64,000 bases of DNA. Origin: Desulfarculales bacterium UBA696. GTDB lineage: Bacteria; Desulfobacterota; Syntrophobacteria; Syntrophobacterales; Syntrophobacteraceae. The stretch covers positions 1 to 64,000 of the forward strand of contig DBMO01000072.1 in the NCBI GenBank assembly GCA_002298995.1. Reading direction: 5' to 3'. The notes under the pieces were generated by a model. The model had not been told where the DNA came from and did not search any database. It was given only the letters and a program-made list of their open reading frames with translations. Each line of letters starts with the position of its first letter. Position 1 is the stretch's first letter. A program made the translations under genes and the position numbers. Below are positions 41,447-50,604 of the stretch, one piece after another.

Positions 41447-43833
41447 AACGGCTTGACCAGGTATTTAACTGGGCTCACGAAAACAGCCTCTGGCCAATGT
41501 TTTTCGGGTTGTCGTGCTGTTTTATCGAAGAAGCGGCGACCCTTACAGCCCGCTACGACTTGGCCCGGTTCGGGGCCGAGGTGATGCGCGGCTCTCCAAG
41601 ACAGTCCGATCTGCTCATAGTCTCCGGCACGGTGTTCAAAAAAATGGCCCCGGTCGTCCTCAGGCTCTACGAACAGATGGCCGATCCGAAATGGGTAATT
41701 TCGATGGGCTCGTGCTCCAATTCCGGCGGAATGTACGACGTTTACAGCGTCGTGCAAGGCGTTGACCAGATAATTCCGGTGGACGTCTATGTTCCGGGCT
41801 GTCCGCCGCGCCCGGAAGCCCTCCTGCAGGGGATTATCCTGCTAAAGCAGAAGATAGAGGCCCGCGAGAGGCCCGCGGCACCCGTTCTGGGAAAGCCCGG
41901 AGGCACACAGGGTACCGATGGTCCAATACTCGTGGACGGGTTGAATAAATCCAGGGATACGCGGGGGCCGGGCTATGAAGGAGTGCCTAAAAGGGGAACG
42001 TCACTCACACCGCCGCTTTTTCCGGGGAGCCGTTCCGACCTGATGTGGGTGCCTCCCGCGCCTAGAATCCGGTTAAGCGATGCGGATAGGTCACTTGCCT
42101 CCGCGCTTGGCGAAAAGTTCGGCGACTCGGTCCGCCAGATTCCGCAGACAACCGACATGCCGGCGTTCACTGTCGATGCAGGCAGTCTGAGAGAAGTTCT
42201 GGGCTATCTCAAAAACGAGTCGAAACCGGCCTATCAGCGCCTGGACGACCTTACTGCAATAGATGAATCCGCCCGGCGCCGCAGGCATCCTGAATGCATC
42301 GAAGGCCCGGTATGCGATCGGGAGGTCGGCCTCTCCGATTTCACAATGGTCTACCACTTGCTCTCGATGGATTCGGCCAAACGCTTGAGAATCAAGACAG
42401 GGCTTCGCGGGGACAGACCTGTCGCGCCCACTGTGACCGGCATCTGGCCGTCGGCCGACTGGTACGAGCGAGAAGCCTACGATATGTTTGGCATCCGGTT
42501 CGATGGCCACCCGGACCTCAGGCGCATTCTCATGCCGCCCGATTGGGAAGGGCATCCATTGCTCAAGAGCCATCCCTACCGGGCAACCGAAATGCCGCCC
42601 TATACGCGCCTCGATGCGGAAGTACACCGTTCTTTGGACGCAAGCTACTTGGTCGAAGGTGCCGAGCGCAAGGACACCATTCTGCTTAATTACGGTCCCC
42701 AGCATCTCGGGACGCACGGGGTGATTCGCTTTGTCCTGGCGCTGCGGGGTGAGCAGATTACCGATGTGGGAACCGACATAGGCTATCACCACCGAGCCGC
42801 CGAAAAGATAGGAGAGCGCCAGTCCTGGCATCAGTACATTCCGTACACCGACCGGGTCGATTACATGAACGGGGTCGGGAACAATCTCGCATATCTCGGC
42901 TCTGTCGAAACCCTTGCGGGCATAAAAGTCCCGGACCGCGCAAAGTATATCCGCGTGATGCTTGCCGAGTTTTTCAGGATTAACAGCCATCTTATATGGG
43001 TTGGGACCTTCCTGCACGACATCGGCATGATGAGCCTTAACTTCTACGCGTTCCGCGAGCGCGAGCAGATAATGGACATCATCGAGATGATTACGGGCGG
43101 GAGGCTGCACCCGTCGTGGTTTCGGATAGGTGGTGTGGCGGCCGATCTGCCGGACGGTTGGAAAGGGGCTGTCGAAGCCTTTGTGAGCATCTTCCCAGCT
43201 CGAATTCGCGAGTACGAAAAGCTGGTAAACAGAAATCCGATCGTAAAGGCGAGGACGGTTGGAATCGGCCCGCTCACTGCGCGGGAGGCAATCGATTGGG
43301 GCGTCACCGGACCCAACCTCAGGGCGACAGGCGTCGAGTGGGACCTGCGAAAGAAAATCCCGTATTCGGCCTACGACGCTTTCGACTTCGAGATACCCGT
43401 GCAGAGCGCGGGCGACTGCCATGCCCGCTACCTGGTTAGGATGGAGGAGATGCGCCAGAGTCTTCGCATAATCGAGCAGGCGGCGCGAGACATGCCCCCC
43501 GGCAGACATATCACCGATGAATACCGCTACACCTTGCCGGACAAGAACGACACGCTAAAAGATATCGACAGCCTCATACATCATTTCATAAATGTCACGC
43601 GCGGGCCGAAGATGCCCGTGGGGGAGGCATACTCGGCTGCCGAGGTCTCACGCGGAGAGCAGGGATATTATCTGGTGAGCGATGGTATGAACATGCCTTA
43701 CAGGCTGCGTATTCGCGGCCCGGACTTTGCCAATTTGCAGGTGCTTCCGCGCACCGCCATAGGGCGTTCGATATCGGACTTTCAGGCAGTTCTTGGCTCG
43801 ATGGATTACATCATGCCGGACTGTGACCGCTGA
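41395..43833 (+). CDS. nuoBCD: NADH-quinone oxidoreductase subunits B, C and D fused
   Basis: 812-residue triple fusion forming the quinone-reducing (Q) module of complex I. NuoB occupies about residues 15-160 with all N2-cluster cysteines (C41, C42, C107, C136). A Gly/Pro-rich linker (about 160-220) follows. NuoC is at about 220-400 ([22 protein letters not shown] near 363), and NuoD is at about 425-812 ([15 protein letters not shown] near 442, [14 protein letters not shown] near 663). E. coli has NuoCD fused; adding NuoB is less common. Start is the TTG at 41395, placed by GGAGGG six bases upstream; the ORF therefore begins inside nuoA. Confidence 0.93.
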   Translation: MGTRGRRGDGDTQTRTLKRLDQVFNWAHENSLWPMFFGLSCCFIEEAATLTARYDLARFGAEVMRGSPRQSDLLIVSGTVFKKMAPVVLRLYEQMADPKWVISMGSCSNSGGMYDVYSVVQGVDQIIPVDVYVPGCPPRPEALLQGIILLKQKIEARERPAAPVLGKPGGTQGTDGPILVDGLNKSRDTRGPGYEGVPKRGTSLTPPLFPGSRSDLMWVPPAPRIRLSDADRSLASALGEKFGDSVRQIPQTTDMPAFTVDAGSLREVLGYLKNESKPAYQRLDDLTAIDESARRRRHPECIEGPVCDREVGLSDFTMVYHLLSMDSAKRLRIKTGLRGDRPVAPTVTGIWPSADWYEREAYDMFGIRFDGHPDLRRILMPPDWEGHPLLKSHPYRATEMPPYTRLDAEVHRSLDASYLVEGAERKDTILLNYGPQHLGTHGVIRFVLALRGEQITDVGTDIGYHHRAAEKIGERQSWHQYIPYTDRVDYMNGVGNNLAYLGSVETLAGIKVPDRAKYIRVMLAEFFRINSHLIWVGTFLHDIGMMSLNFYAFREREQIMDIIEMITGGRLHPSWFRIGGVAADLPDGWKGAVEAFVSIFPARIREYEKLVNRNPIVKARTVGIGPLTAREAIDWGVTGPNLRATGVEWDLRKKIPYSAYDAFDFEIPVQSAGDCHARYLVRMEEMRQSLRIIEQAARDMPPGRHITDEYRYTLPDKNDTLKDIDSLIHHFINVTRGPKMPVGEAYSAAEVSRGEQGYYLVSDGMNMPYRLRIRGPDFANLQVLPRTAIGRSISDFQAVLGSMDYIMPDCDR

Positions 43834-43857
43834 TTCAATCAAACCGGAAGGATGCGC

Positions 43858-44349
43858 ATGCTTTCGGAAGAGCTGAAGCAAAAATTGAGGACAATGATAG
43901 CCGATGCCGAGTCGCCCCGTGAAAAGGCGGTGGACGTCATGCTGGAAATCCAGGAACGCCACCTATGGATGAGCGACGAGGCAATGGAGGAGGCATCTGA
44001 TCTGCTCGGAATGAGTCCTTTGGAACTCGACGAGCTTGCAACTTTCTATGATTTCATCTACCGAAGCCCGGTAGGAAATTACGTGATCCACGTGTGCGAC
44101 AGCGCCATGTGCTGGCTGGAAGGCCACCAGCGCGTGATGGACTATATAAGCATTCGCGCAAATGTGCCGATTGGCGGGACCAGCCCCGACGGCCTTTTTA
44201 CGCTCCTTCCTGTCTGCTGCATAGGATATTGCGACCGCGCGCCGGCCATGGTCATAAACAGGAGGGTTTACGGCAAGCTCACCCCTGAGAAGATTGACCG
44301 TATACTGGACAAGCTTGCCGGCGAAAACGAATTCCATCCTCCGGAGTGA
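43858..44349 (+). CDS. nuoE: NADH-quinone oxidoreductase subunit E
   Basis: 163 residues. The 2Fe-2S (N1a) ligands are C80, C85, C121 and C125 in the HVCDSAMCWLEG and PVCCIGYCDRAPA stretches. It is part of the NADH dehydrogenase (N) module with NuoF. Two in-frame ATGs occur; the second (43858) is better spaced from AAGG. It lies 24 bases after nuoBCD and four bases before nuoF. Confidence 0.93.
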   Translation: MLSEELKQKLRTMIADAESPREKAVDVMLEIQERHLWMSDEAMEEASDLLGMSPLELDELATFYDFIYRSPVGNYVIHVCDSAMCWLEGHQRVMDYISIRANVPIGGTSPDGLFTLLPVCCIGYCDRAPAMVINRRVYGKLTPEKIDRILDKLAGENEFHPPE

Positions 44350-44353
44350 TCCC

Positions 44354-45640
44354 ATGGCTCAACCGCTGGTACTTTTCAAAAATCGCCATCCGAACCGGGC
44401 CGCCACACTCGACGAATACAAACAAAGCGGCGGCTACGAGGCGCTGCAAAAATTCGTGGGCGGGAAAGTGGACCCCGGCGAGGTGATCCGGTTGGTCGAT
44501 GAGTCGGGCTTGCGAGGACGCGGCGGAGCGGGTTTTCCCGCCGGCAAGAAATGGGAGGCGGTGCCCAAAGACGCTCCTTTTCCCCGCTATCTTGTCGCAA
44601 ATGCCGATGAAATGGAACCTGGCACGTTCAAAGACCGGATTTTGCTCCACACCGATCCGCACTGCATTATCGAGGGCATGATCCTTGCCGCTTACGCCTT
44701 CTCCGCAACAAAAGGGTTCTTCTTTGTAAGGCCCTCATACGACAGCAGCGCCGTGATCATGGAGCGCGAGTTGGAAGTCGCACGGGGGGCCGGCTTCCTT
44801 GGAAAAAATATCCTCGGATCCGGATATTCATTCGATATCGTCGTGCACCGAAGCGGCGGGCGCTATATCTGCGGCGAGGCAACGGCACTTCTGAACGCGA
44901 TCATGGGCAAGCGCCCAAACCCGATCAAACCTCCGCCCTATCCGACTGAAAAGGGACTCTGGGACAGGCCGACCGTCGTAAACAACGTCGAAACCCTGGC
45001 CTGCGTTCCGCATATTCTGAGAAACGGTCCGCAGTGGTTCAAAGATCTCGCGATTACTCCCAAAGGCGCCGGGACCAAGCTTTTCTGTGTCAGCGGAAAA
45101 GTAAACTCCCCCGGGGCTGAAGAGCTGCCAATGGGCACTCCGTTAAGAGAAATAATAGAGAAACACTTCGGCGGCATGATCCCAGGCTCTGAATTCAAAG
45201 CTTGCCTGCCTGGAGGCGCATCAACGCGGTTTCTCACCAGGGATCATTATGACGTGCCCATGGATTTTGAAGACCTGAAGGCAATCGGCAACAGGCTCGG
45301 TACGGCCGCCATAATGATTTTCGACCAGAAAACGTGCATGGTCGCAACTGCTCATAATCTCATGCGATTTTTCGCGCGTGAATCGTGTGGCTGGTGTACG
45401 CCCTGCCGAGAGGGGTTGCCCTATATGCGCGAACTTCTCTGGCTGATCGAGAACGGGGAAGGCAAAGAGGAATACATCGATACGCTCCGGTCCATGTGCA
45501 AGCAGGTGTGGAATTCCTACTGCGCCCTGGCGCCCGGTGCCGCCGAGCCCGTTATAAGCCTTCTCGACTTTTTTGAGGACGAAGTGCGGGAACATATCAG
45601 GCTGAAAGGATGCCCGTTCCATGCCAAGGCTGGTAATTGA
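44354..45640 (+). CDS. nuoF: NADH-quinone oxidoreductase subunit F (NADH/FMN-binding)
   Basis: 428 residues. The NADH-binding GLRGRGGAGFPAGKKW is near residue 50, FMN-binding YICGEATALLNAI near 174, and the N3 4Fe-4S ligands lie in ESCGWCTPCREG near 345. NuoF oxidises NADH and passes electrons through FMN to the Fe-S chain. Most family members have GEETALL; here the second Glu is Ala. GGAG is nine bases before the ATG at 44354. The end overlaps nuoG by 20 bases. Confidence 0.95.
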   Translation: MAQPLVLFKNRHPNRAATLDEYKQSGGYEALQKFVGGKVDPGEVIRLVDESGLRGRGGAGFPAGKKWEAVPKDAPFPRYLVANADEMEPGTFKDRILLHTDPHCIIEGMILAAYAFSATKGFFFVRPSYDSSAVIMERELEVARGAGFLGKNILGSGYSFDIVVHRSGGRYICGEATALLNAIMGKRPNPIKPPPYPTEKGLWDRPTVVNNVETLACVPHILRNGPQWFKDLAITPKGAGTKLFCVSGKVNSPGAEELPMGTPLREIIEKHFGGMIPGSEFKACLPGGASTRFLTRDHYDVPMDFEDLKAIGNRLGTAAIMIFDQKTCMVATAHNLMRFFARESCGWCTPCREGLPYMRELLWLIENGEGKEEYIDTLRSMCKQVWNSYCALAPGAAEPVISLLDFFEDEVREHIRLKGCPFHAKAGN

Positions 45641-48104
45641 CGATCTTGAAATAGAGGTCCCGAAAGGGACGAAGGTGATTGATGCGGCCGAGCGGCTCGG
45701 CATCATGATTCCTCGATTTTGCTACCATGAGGCGCTGGGAGCGGTCGGCGCCTGCCGGATGTGCGCCGTAAAATTCATCCAAGGCCCGTTCAAGGGTATT
45801 CAGATGAGTTGCATGATAGATGCCCAGGACGGGATGATCGTCTCGACAACCGACCAGGAAGCCGTCGATTTCAGGAAAAGGGTAATCGAGTGGCTGATGA
45901 TAAACCACCCCCATGACTGCCCGGTCTGCGATGAGGGCGGCCAATGCCTTCTACAGGACGAAACCGTTTCCAGCGGCCATGCGAGGAGGCGTTATCCAGG
46001 AAAGAAGCGCACCTATCGCAATCAATACCTCGGGCCCTTCATCGCGCATGAGATGAACCGGTGCATCCACTGCTACAGGTGTTCGCGCTATTACCAGGAG
46101 TTTTCAGGCTACCGCGACCTCGGCCCGCTTCAAATCGGAAATCGGCTCTATTTCGGACGGTTCAAGGAGGGGCGGCTGGAAAGCCCATATTCCGGGAACC
46201 TGGTGGATATCTGCCCGACAGGCGTCTATACGGACATTCCCGCCAGGTACAAGGTGCGAAGATGGGACCTCCAGCGGTCGCCTTCGGTTTGCATACACTG
46301 CGCGCTCGGATGCAACACCATCGGAAACGCTCACTACAGGGCGGTAATGCGTGTCGAGGCGCGCATGAACCCGTATGTGAACGGCTATTTTTTATGCGAC
46401 GAGGGCCGATTCGGATTTTCGTACACAAACGGCGGGGCCGACCACGCGCAACGCCCCTGGACCTCGAAAATCGGCGGGGCGGATGTCACGGTGGAAGCAG
46501 CGCTGGCCGAGTCGTCATCAAAGCTTTCAGAAATTGCCGCTGTTTATGGTCCCGAGGCGATCGTAGCGCTCGGTTCGGCCCGAAACAGCCTCGAAACCCA
46601 GAGCATGCTTAGCCGATTATGCCGCAGAAAGGGGTGGCTGGGACCTGTCTGGTTTACCGATACGGCAGTCTACCGCAAAGTGAGATCGGCGGTCGAAAGG
46701 CTGGATAGCGGCATTGCGGTTTCAATGCGGGAGATCGAGTTTGCCGATTTCGTCATAATTGCCGGCGCCGACCTGCTGAATGAAGCGCCGATGGCGGCGA
46801 TTGCTGTCAGGCAGGCATCGAGAAAAAACGCCCAGATCGTTGTAATAGATCCGCGCCCGATTTCGCTTCCATTCGAATTCCGTCATGTTCCGGCGGTACC
46901 CGGGCAGATCGAAAGATGCCTCGGGTCGCTGGTGAAAGGATCTATTTCGAAAGAGGAGTTAAAAGGGCTGGATTCCGCTGCAAAAGGGTTTTGCAAGGCG
47001 CTTCCGGCAAAGTTTGGCGACAAGGAAAGCGGGATTTCCATACCGGAGCTTGCCGATCAACTGATGGCGAGCAGAAGGCCGGTTATCGTATGCGGTACGG
47101 GAATCGTGAGCGAATCCACTCCCGCTCTTGCCGCGGACTGCGCCCAACTGCTTCGCGAATCCGGAAAGAAGGCCGGGCTTTTCTATATCCTGCCTGGTGC
47201 CTCCTCGTTTAGTTCAGCCCTGCTTTCCGGTCCCGATGCAAAGGGTTTCGCGGAGATACTTTCTGAAATAGAACAGGGTTCGATAAAGGCGCTGATCGCG
47301 GCAGAAAGCGATCCTTTCCGGGATTTTCCGGACAGGGAAAGACTGGATAAGGCCCTATCTCAACTCGATCTTCTTGTCGCGATTGATTACCTGCCAACCG
47401 AGACGGTCAAGAGGGCGTCGGTTTTCCTGCCTTCCTCGACCGTCTTCGAGATGAATTCAACATTCGTTAACCCGGAGGGCAGGGTCCAGCATGCAGAGCG
47501 TGTTCATGCCGGAGGAGTGCCTATCTGGGGGGCGCACCCGCCGCGGATCGTCAGAAACTTCATCCCCGGCGGCGACCACCAACCAGCCTGGGAGATCCTC
47601 TGGAAAATATCGGCTGAAACGAGCGTACTGGAATCGGTGCTTACCCTTGGCGAACTGATTGCGGCGGAGATGCCGGCATTCGAAGCAACCGGGAAGGCAC
47701 AATATCCGGTGAACCAAGCGAGAATTATCCCGGAAAAATCCGAAGGCTCCTTCGTCAAGCCCAAAACCAGGCCCGAACAAGGGCAAAAGCCCAAGGGGTT
47801 TAACCTGCTTCTTACCGATAGAATCTTTGCCTCGCGTGAGCCGTCAGTATACGCGGATACTTTGGAGGGCGTTTTTCCCGAACCGGCCCTTTTCATGCAC
47901 TCAGAAGATGCGGCCGCGGCCGGTCTTTCTGACGGCGACACTGTTTCAGTCGGACTCGAACCGGGCAGCATCGAGGTAAAACTCTCGGTTTCGGAAAGGA
48001 TGGCCAGAGGCGTTTTGATTCTTCCGCGCCAAAAAGGGATCGAATGGCAAAGGATGAAGGATTTCTCGGCGTGGATAGCCCTGGAGCGGATAAGGAAGAT
48101 TTAG
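45621..48104 (+). CDS. nuoG: NADH-quinone oxidoreductase subunit G
   Basis: 827 residues. The N-terminal 2Fe-2S domain (CYHEALGAVGACRMCAVKF near 34) is followed by the His-ligated N5 site (HPHDCPVCDEGGQC near 96), the N4 site (CIHCYRCSRYYQE near 148 and ICPTGVY) and N7 ligands (CIHCALGC with a later LCDEG). A molybdopterin-oxidoreductase-like domain follows (about 250-800) that normally lacks Mo. Both the N5 and N7 cluster ligands are present. It overlaps nuoF by 20 bases. Confidence 0.95.
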   Translation: MPRLVIDDLEIEVPKGTKVIDAAERLGIMIPRFCYHEALGAVGACRMCAVKFIQGPFKGIQMSCMIDAQDGMIVSTTDQEAVDFRKRVIEWLMINHPHDCPVCDEGGQCLLQDETVSSGHARRRYPGKKRTYRNQYLGPFIAHEMNRCIHCYRCSRYYQEFSGYRDLGPLQIGNRLYFGRFKEGRLESPYSGNLVDICPTGVYTDIPARYKVRRWDLQRSPSVCIHCALGCNTIGNAHYRAVMRVEARMNPYVNGYFLCDEGRFGFSYTNGGADHAQRPWTSKIGGADVTVEAALAESSSKLSEIAAVYGPEAIVALGSARNSLETQSMLSRLCRRKGWLGPVWFTDTAVYRKVRSAVERLDSGIAVSMREIEFADFVIIAGADLLNEAPMAAIAVRQASRKNAQIVVIDPRPISLPFEFRHVPAVPGQIERCLGSLVKGSISKEELKGLDSAAKGFCKALPAKFGDKESGISIPELADQLMASRRPVIVCGTGIVSESTPALAADCAQLLRESGKKAGLFYILPGASSFSSALLSGPDAKGFAEILSEIEQGSIKALIAAESDPFRDFPDRERLDKALSQLDLLVAIDYLPTETVKRASVFLPSSTVFEMNSTFVNPEGRVQHAERVHAGGVPIWGAHPPRIVRNFIPGGDHQPAWEILWKISAETSVLESVLTLGELIAAEMPAFEATGKAQYPVNQARIIPEKSEGSFVKPKTRPEQGQKPKGFNLLLTDRIFASREPSVYADTLEGVFPEPALFMHSEDAAAAGLSDGDTVSVGLEPGSIEVKLSVSERMARGVLILPRQKGIEWQRMKDFSAWIALERIRKI

Positions 48105-48143
48105 GCCTTCGAATACCAATTTGCACAACAATGAGGCTTTATC

Positions 48144-49136
48144 ATGTGGTGGATCTTGGGGCTGGTGCTCCTGATTATGAAACTGATCATAGTCATAAGC
48201 GTGCTTTTCGGTTTCGCGGCATACATGGTGCTCGTCGAACGAAAGCTCCTGGGCCGGTTTCAGATCCGCTACGGTCCTAACAGGGTAGGCCCGTTTGGAC
48301 TCTTGCAGCCGCTTGCCGACGGCATCAAGCTGATCATAAAGGAAGATTTCGTACCGAGGACGGCGGACCGCCTGGTTTTTTTAACCGCACCGGCGGTTGT
48401 TGCCGCGGTCCCACTTGTAATCACGGCGGTCATTCCCTTTTCGGACGATCTCACCATTGGCGGGACGCGCATTCCGATGGTGATAACCGACCTCAATATA
48501 GGGATGCTTTTCGTCCTGGCGCTTGCCTCGCTGGCTGTCTACGGGATTGCGCTCGGCGGCTGGGCGTCTAACTCGAAGTATAGCTTGCTTGGGGCAATTC
48601 GCGGGTCGGCCCAGCTGATAAGCTATGAACTCTCAATGGGGCTTTCACTCGTTCCCGTCGTTATGCTCGCGGGCTCTTTCAGCCTTGTTGATATTGTCAA
48701 TGCCCAGGAACGATTGCCGTTCATCCTGGTGCAGCCGGTTTCCTTCGTTATTTTTCTGATAAGCGCCATGGCCGAATCAAACCGGATTCCATTCGACCTG
48801 CCGGAGTCCGAGAACGAACTAATCGGGGGCTTTCACACCGAATACAGCGGAATGCGGTTCGGACTGTTTTTCGTCGGCGAATACGTGAGCATGATCGTAC
48901 TCGGGGCGCTTACCGCGGTGTTTTTCCTGGGCGGATGGCGAGGGCCTATTTTGCCATCCCTCTTCTGGTTTCTACTCAAGACAATGCTGATCCCGCTGTT
49001 TTTTATCTGGACCAGGGCGACGCTGCCGAGGCTTCGCTACGACCAGTTGATGCACCTTGGCTGGAAGTTTCTCCTTCCGGTGGCGCTGGTCAACATTGTA
49101 GTGACAGGCGGCGTCATGCTCTTTATGGGCTGGTGA
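48144..49136 (+). CDS. nuoH: NADH-quinone oxidoreductase subunit H
   Basis: 330 residues, eight membrane helices. The quinone-site loops [20 protein letters not shown] (about 31-50) and the acidic [20 protein letters not shown] region (about 212-232, shown as [11 protein letters not shown] and SENELIGGF) are intact, as is [13 protein letters not shown]. It links the Q module to the membrane arm. GAGG lies ten bases before the ATG at 48144; nuoI begins one base after its stop. Confidence 0.95.
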   Translation: MWWILGLVLLIMKLIIVISVLFGFAAYMVLVERKLLGRFQIRYGPNRVGPFGLLQPLADGIKLIIKEDFVPRTADRLVFLTAPAVVAAVPLVITAVIPFSDDLTIGGTRIPMVITDLNIGMLFVLALASLAVYGIALGGWASNSKYSLLGAIRGSAQLISYELSMGLSLVPVVMLAGSFSLVDIVNAQERLPFILVQPVSFVIFLISAMAESNRIPFDLPESENELIGGFHTEYSGMRFGLFFVGEYVSMIVLGALTAVFFLGGWRGPILPSLFWFLLKTMLIPLFFIWTRATLPRLRYDQLMHLGWKFLLPVALVNIVVTGGVMLFMGW

Positions 49137-49137
49137 T

Positions 49138-49692
49138 ATGGCAAAAGAGAAATCAGTTCTTCGCGACCTGCTGGACGATGTCATGGGGCTTGCCGATTCT
49201 TACGCGGTCACCCTAAAGCATCTTTTCAGAAAGCCGATCACGGAGCAGTACCCGGATTTCAAAAGACTGCTTCCGGCGAGATCTCGTGGCCGGATCATAC
49301 TTACGCGCGACCCGGAGGGCGAGGAGCGGTGCGTTGCCTGCTACCTGTGTTCGGCGGTGTGCCCAACCGACTGCATCTCGATCGAGGGCGCGGAGCGCAA
49401 GGACGGCAGGCGCTATCCACTGTGGTTTCGCATAAATTTTGCCCGCTGCATCTATTGCGGCATGTGCGAGGAGGCCTGCCCGACCCTGGCCATTCAGCTT
49501 ACGCCGGATTTTGAGTTCTCGAAATACGGAGTACTCGATTTCCTCTATGAAAAAGAGGACCTTCTCGTGGATCATCAGGGCAAGAACGCCGACTACGACT
49601 ACTACCGGCACGCCGGGGTCTCGGTCGAGGGCGACAAGGGCGAGCACATAAACGAAAAACCGCCGGTGGATGTGAAGAGCAATTTGCCGTAG
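49138..49692 (+). CDS. nuoI: NADH-quinone oxidoreductase subunit I
   Basis: 184 residues carrying two 4Fe-4S clusters (N6a, N6b): C65-x2-C68-x2-C71-x3-C75 and C104-x2-C107-x2-C110-x3-C114. The C-terminal ~70 residues are an acidic tail, typical of the family ([13 protein letters not shown] near 140). It transfers electrons from NuoG to NuoB. It starts one base after the nuoH stop. Confidence 0.95.
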   Translation: MAKEKSVLRDLLDDVMGLADSYAVTLKHLFRKPITEQYPDFKRLLPARSRGRIILTRDPEGEERCVACYLCSAVCPTDCISIEGAERKDGRRYPLWFRINFARCIYCGMCEEACPTLAIQLTPDFEFSKYGVLDFLYEKEDLLVDHQGKNADYDYYRHAGVSVEGDKGEHINEKPPVDVKSNLP

Positions 49693-49776
49693 CACCTTAT
49701 TTTGATTTCATACCTGGGCGACATTCCCTTAAAGGGCGCCCACCCGACAATTAAGCCAGGTTAAAAAAGGGTTCTT

Positions 49777-50298
49777 ATGATCTCCCTGAGGATCACATTC
49801 TATATTCTCTCCGTCGTCATCCTGACGGCTACCGCAATGGCCATAACCAGGAAGAACCTGGTTCATGCGGTCCTCTATCTTATCCAGTCATTTTTTGCCA
49901 CCGCCATTCTGTTCTATCTTCTGGGCGCGCCTCTTCTTGCTGCGCTCGAGGTGATCATCTATGCCGGGGCAATAATGGTCCTGTTTCTGTTTATCATCAT
50001 GACGCTGATAGGAGGAGAGACACAGGCGGGACATGGACGGCGGCAGTGGATTTTCCCCGCAATTCTTGGGACCGTATCAATTCTGGTCGCCTTTTTTCTG
50101 ATTTACGAATCCCCCGCAACGCAGGCTGGGCTTGAGCCGGCAATGGTGCGCCCGATAGTTTTCGGGCAGTATCTTTTCTCGACCTACTGGCTCCCGGTCG
50201 AGATCGTATCTCTTCTGCTTTTTGTTGCGCTGGCGGGTGCGCTCTATCTGGGCAGGCACAAAGCTGCCAGCCCCGCGGAAACCGAGGTCGGGCAATGA
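49777..50298 (+). CDS. nuoJ: NADH-quinone oxidoreductase subunit J
   Basis: 173 residues, five membrane helices. The family stretch VIIYAGAIMVLFLFIIM near 59-75 lies in helix 3, which carries the pi-bulge seen in complex I structures. AAGGG lies six bases before the ATG at 49777. The 84-base gap after nuoI is the longest inside the operon. The stop overlaps the nuoK start by four bases. Confidence 0.93.
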   Translation: MISLRITFYILSVVILTATAMAITRKNLVHAVLYLIQSFFATAILFYLLGAPLLAALEVIIYAGAIMVLFLFIIMTLIGGETQAGHGRRQWIFPAILGTVSILVAFFLIYESPATQAGLEPAMVRPIVFGQYLFSTYWLPVEIVSLLLFVALAGALYLGRHKAASPAETEVGQ

Positions 50299-50600
50299 TT
50301 GCGCCATATAATGAAGTGATTATGCTGTCGATTTTTGTTTTCTTCCTGGGCGCGGTATGCTCGGTCTCACGGCGAAACCTCATCATGATTCTTGTAGGGG
50401 TCGAGATAATGCTAAACGCCGCCGGAATCGCGCTGATAGGGGGATCGCTTCGCTGGGGCGTACTGGACGGCCAGGTCTTTGTAATTTTTATCATGGCCCT
50501 GGCGGCCGCGGAGGTCTCGGTGGGCCTGGCGCTCATAATCTACTCGCATAAGAGGACCGGGTCGGTCAACTCGGATGCCTACAGCCAATTGAGAGGGTAA
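50295..50600 (+). CDS. nuoK: NADH-quinone oxidoreductase subunit K
   Basis: 101 residues, three membrane helices, with the conserved acidic residue in VGVEIMLNAAG near 34-44 and a second in AAAEVSVGLALI near 69. These Glu residues line the proton path. It begins in an ATGA overlap with nuoJ. Confidence 0.95.
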   Translation: MIAPYNEVIMLSIFVFFLGAVCSVSRRNLIMILVGVEIMLNAAGIALIGGSLRWGVLDGQVFVIFIMALAAAEVSVGLALIIYSHKRTGSVNSDAYSQLRG

Positions 50601-50604
50601 TTAA

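Noticed and set aside
42091..43509. 472-residue minus-strand open frame inside nuoBCD
   Set aside because: Opposite strand of a clear complex I gene. It is a frame left open by codon bias and carries no family motif.
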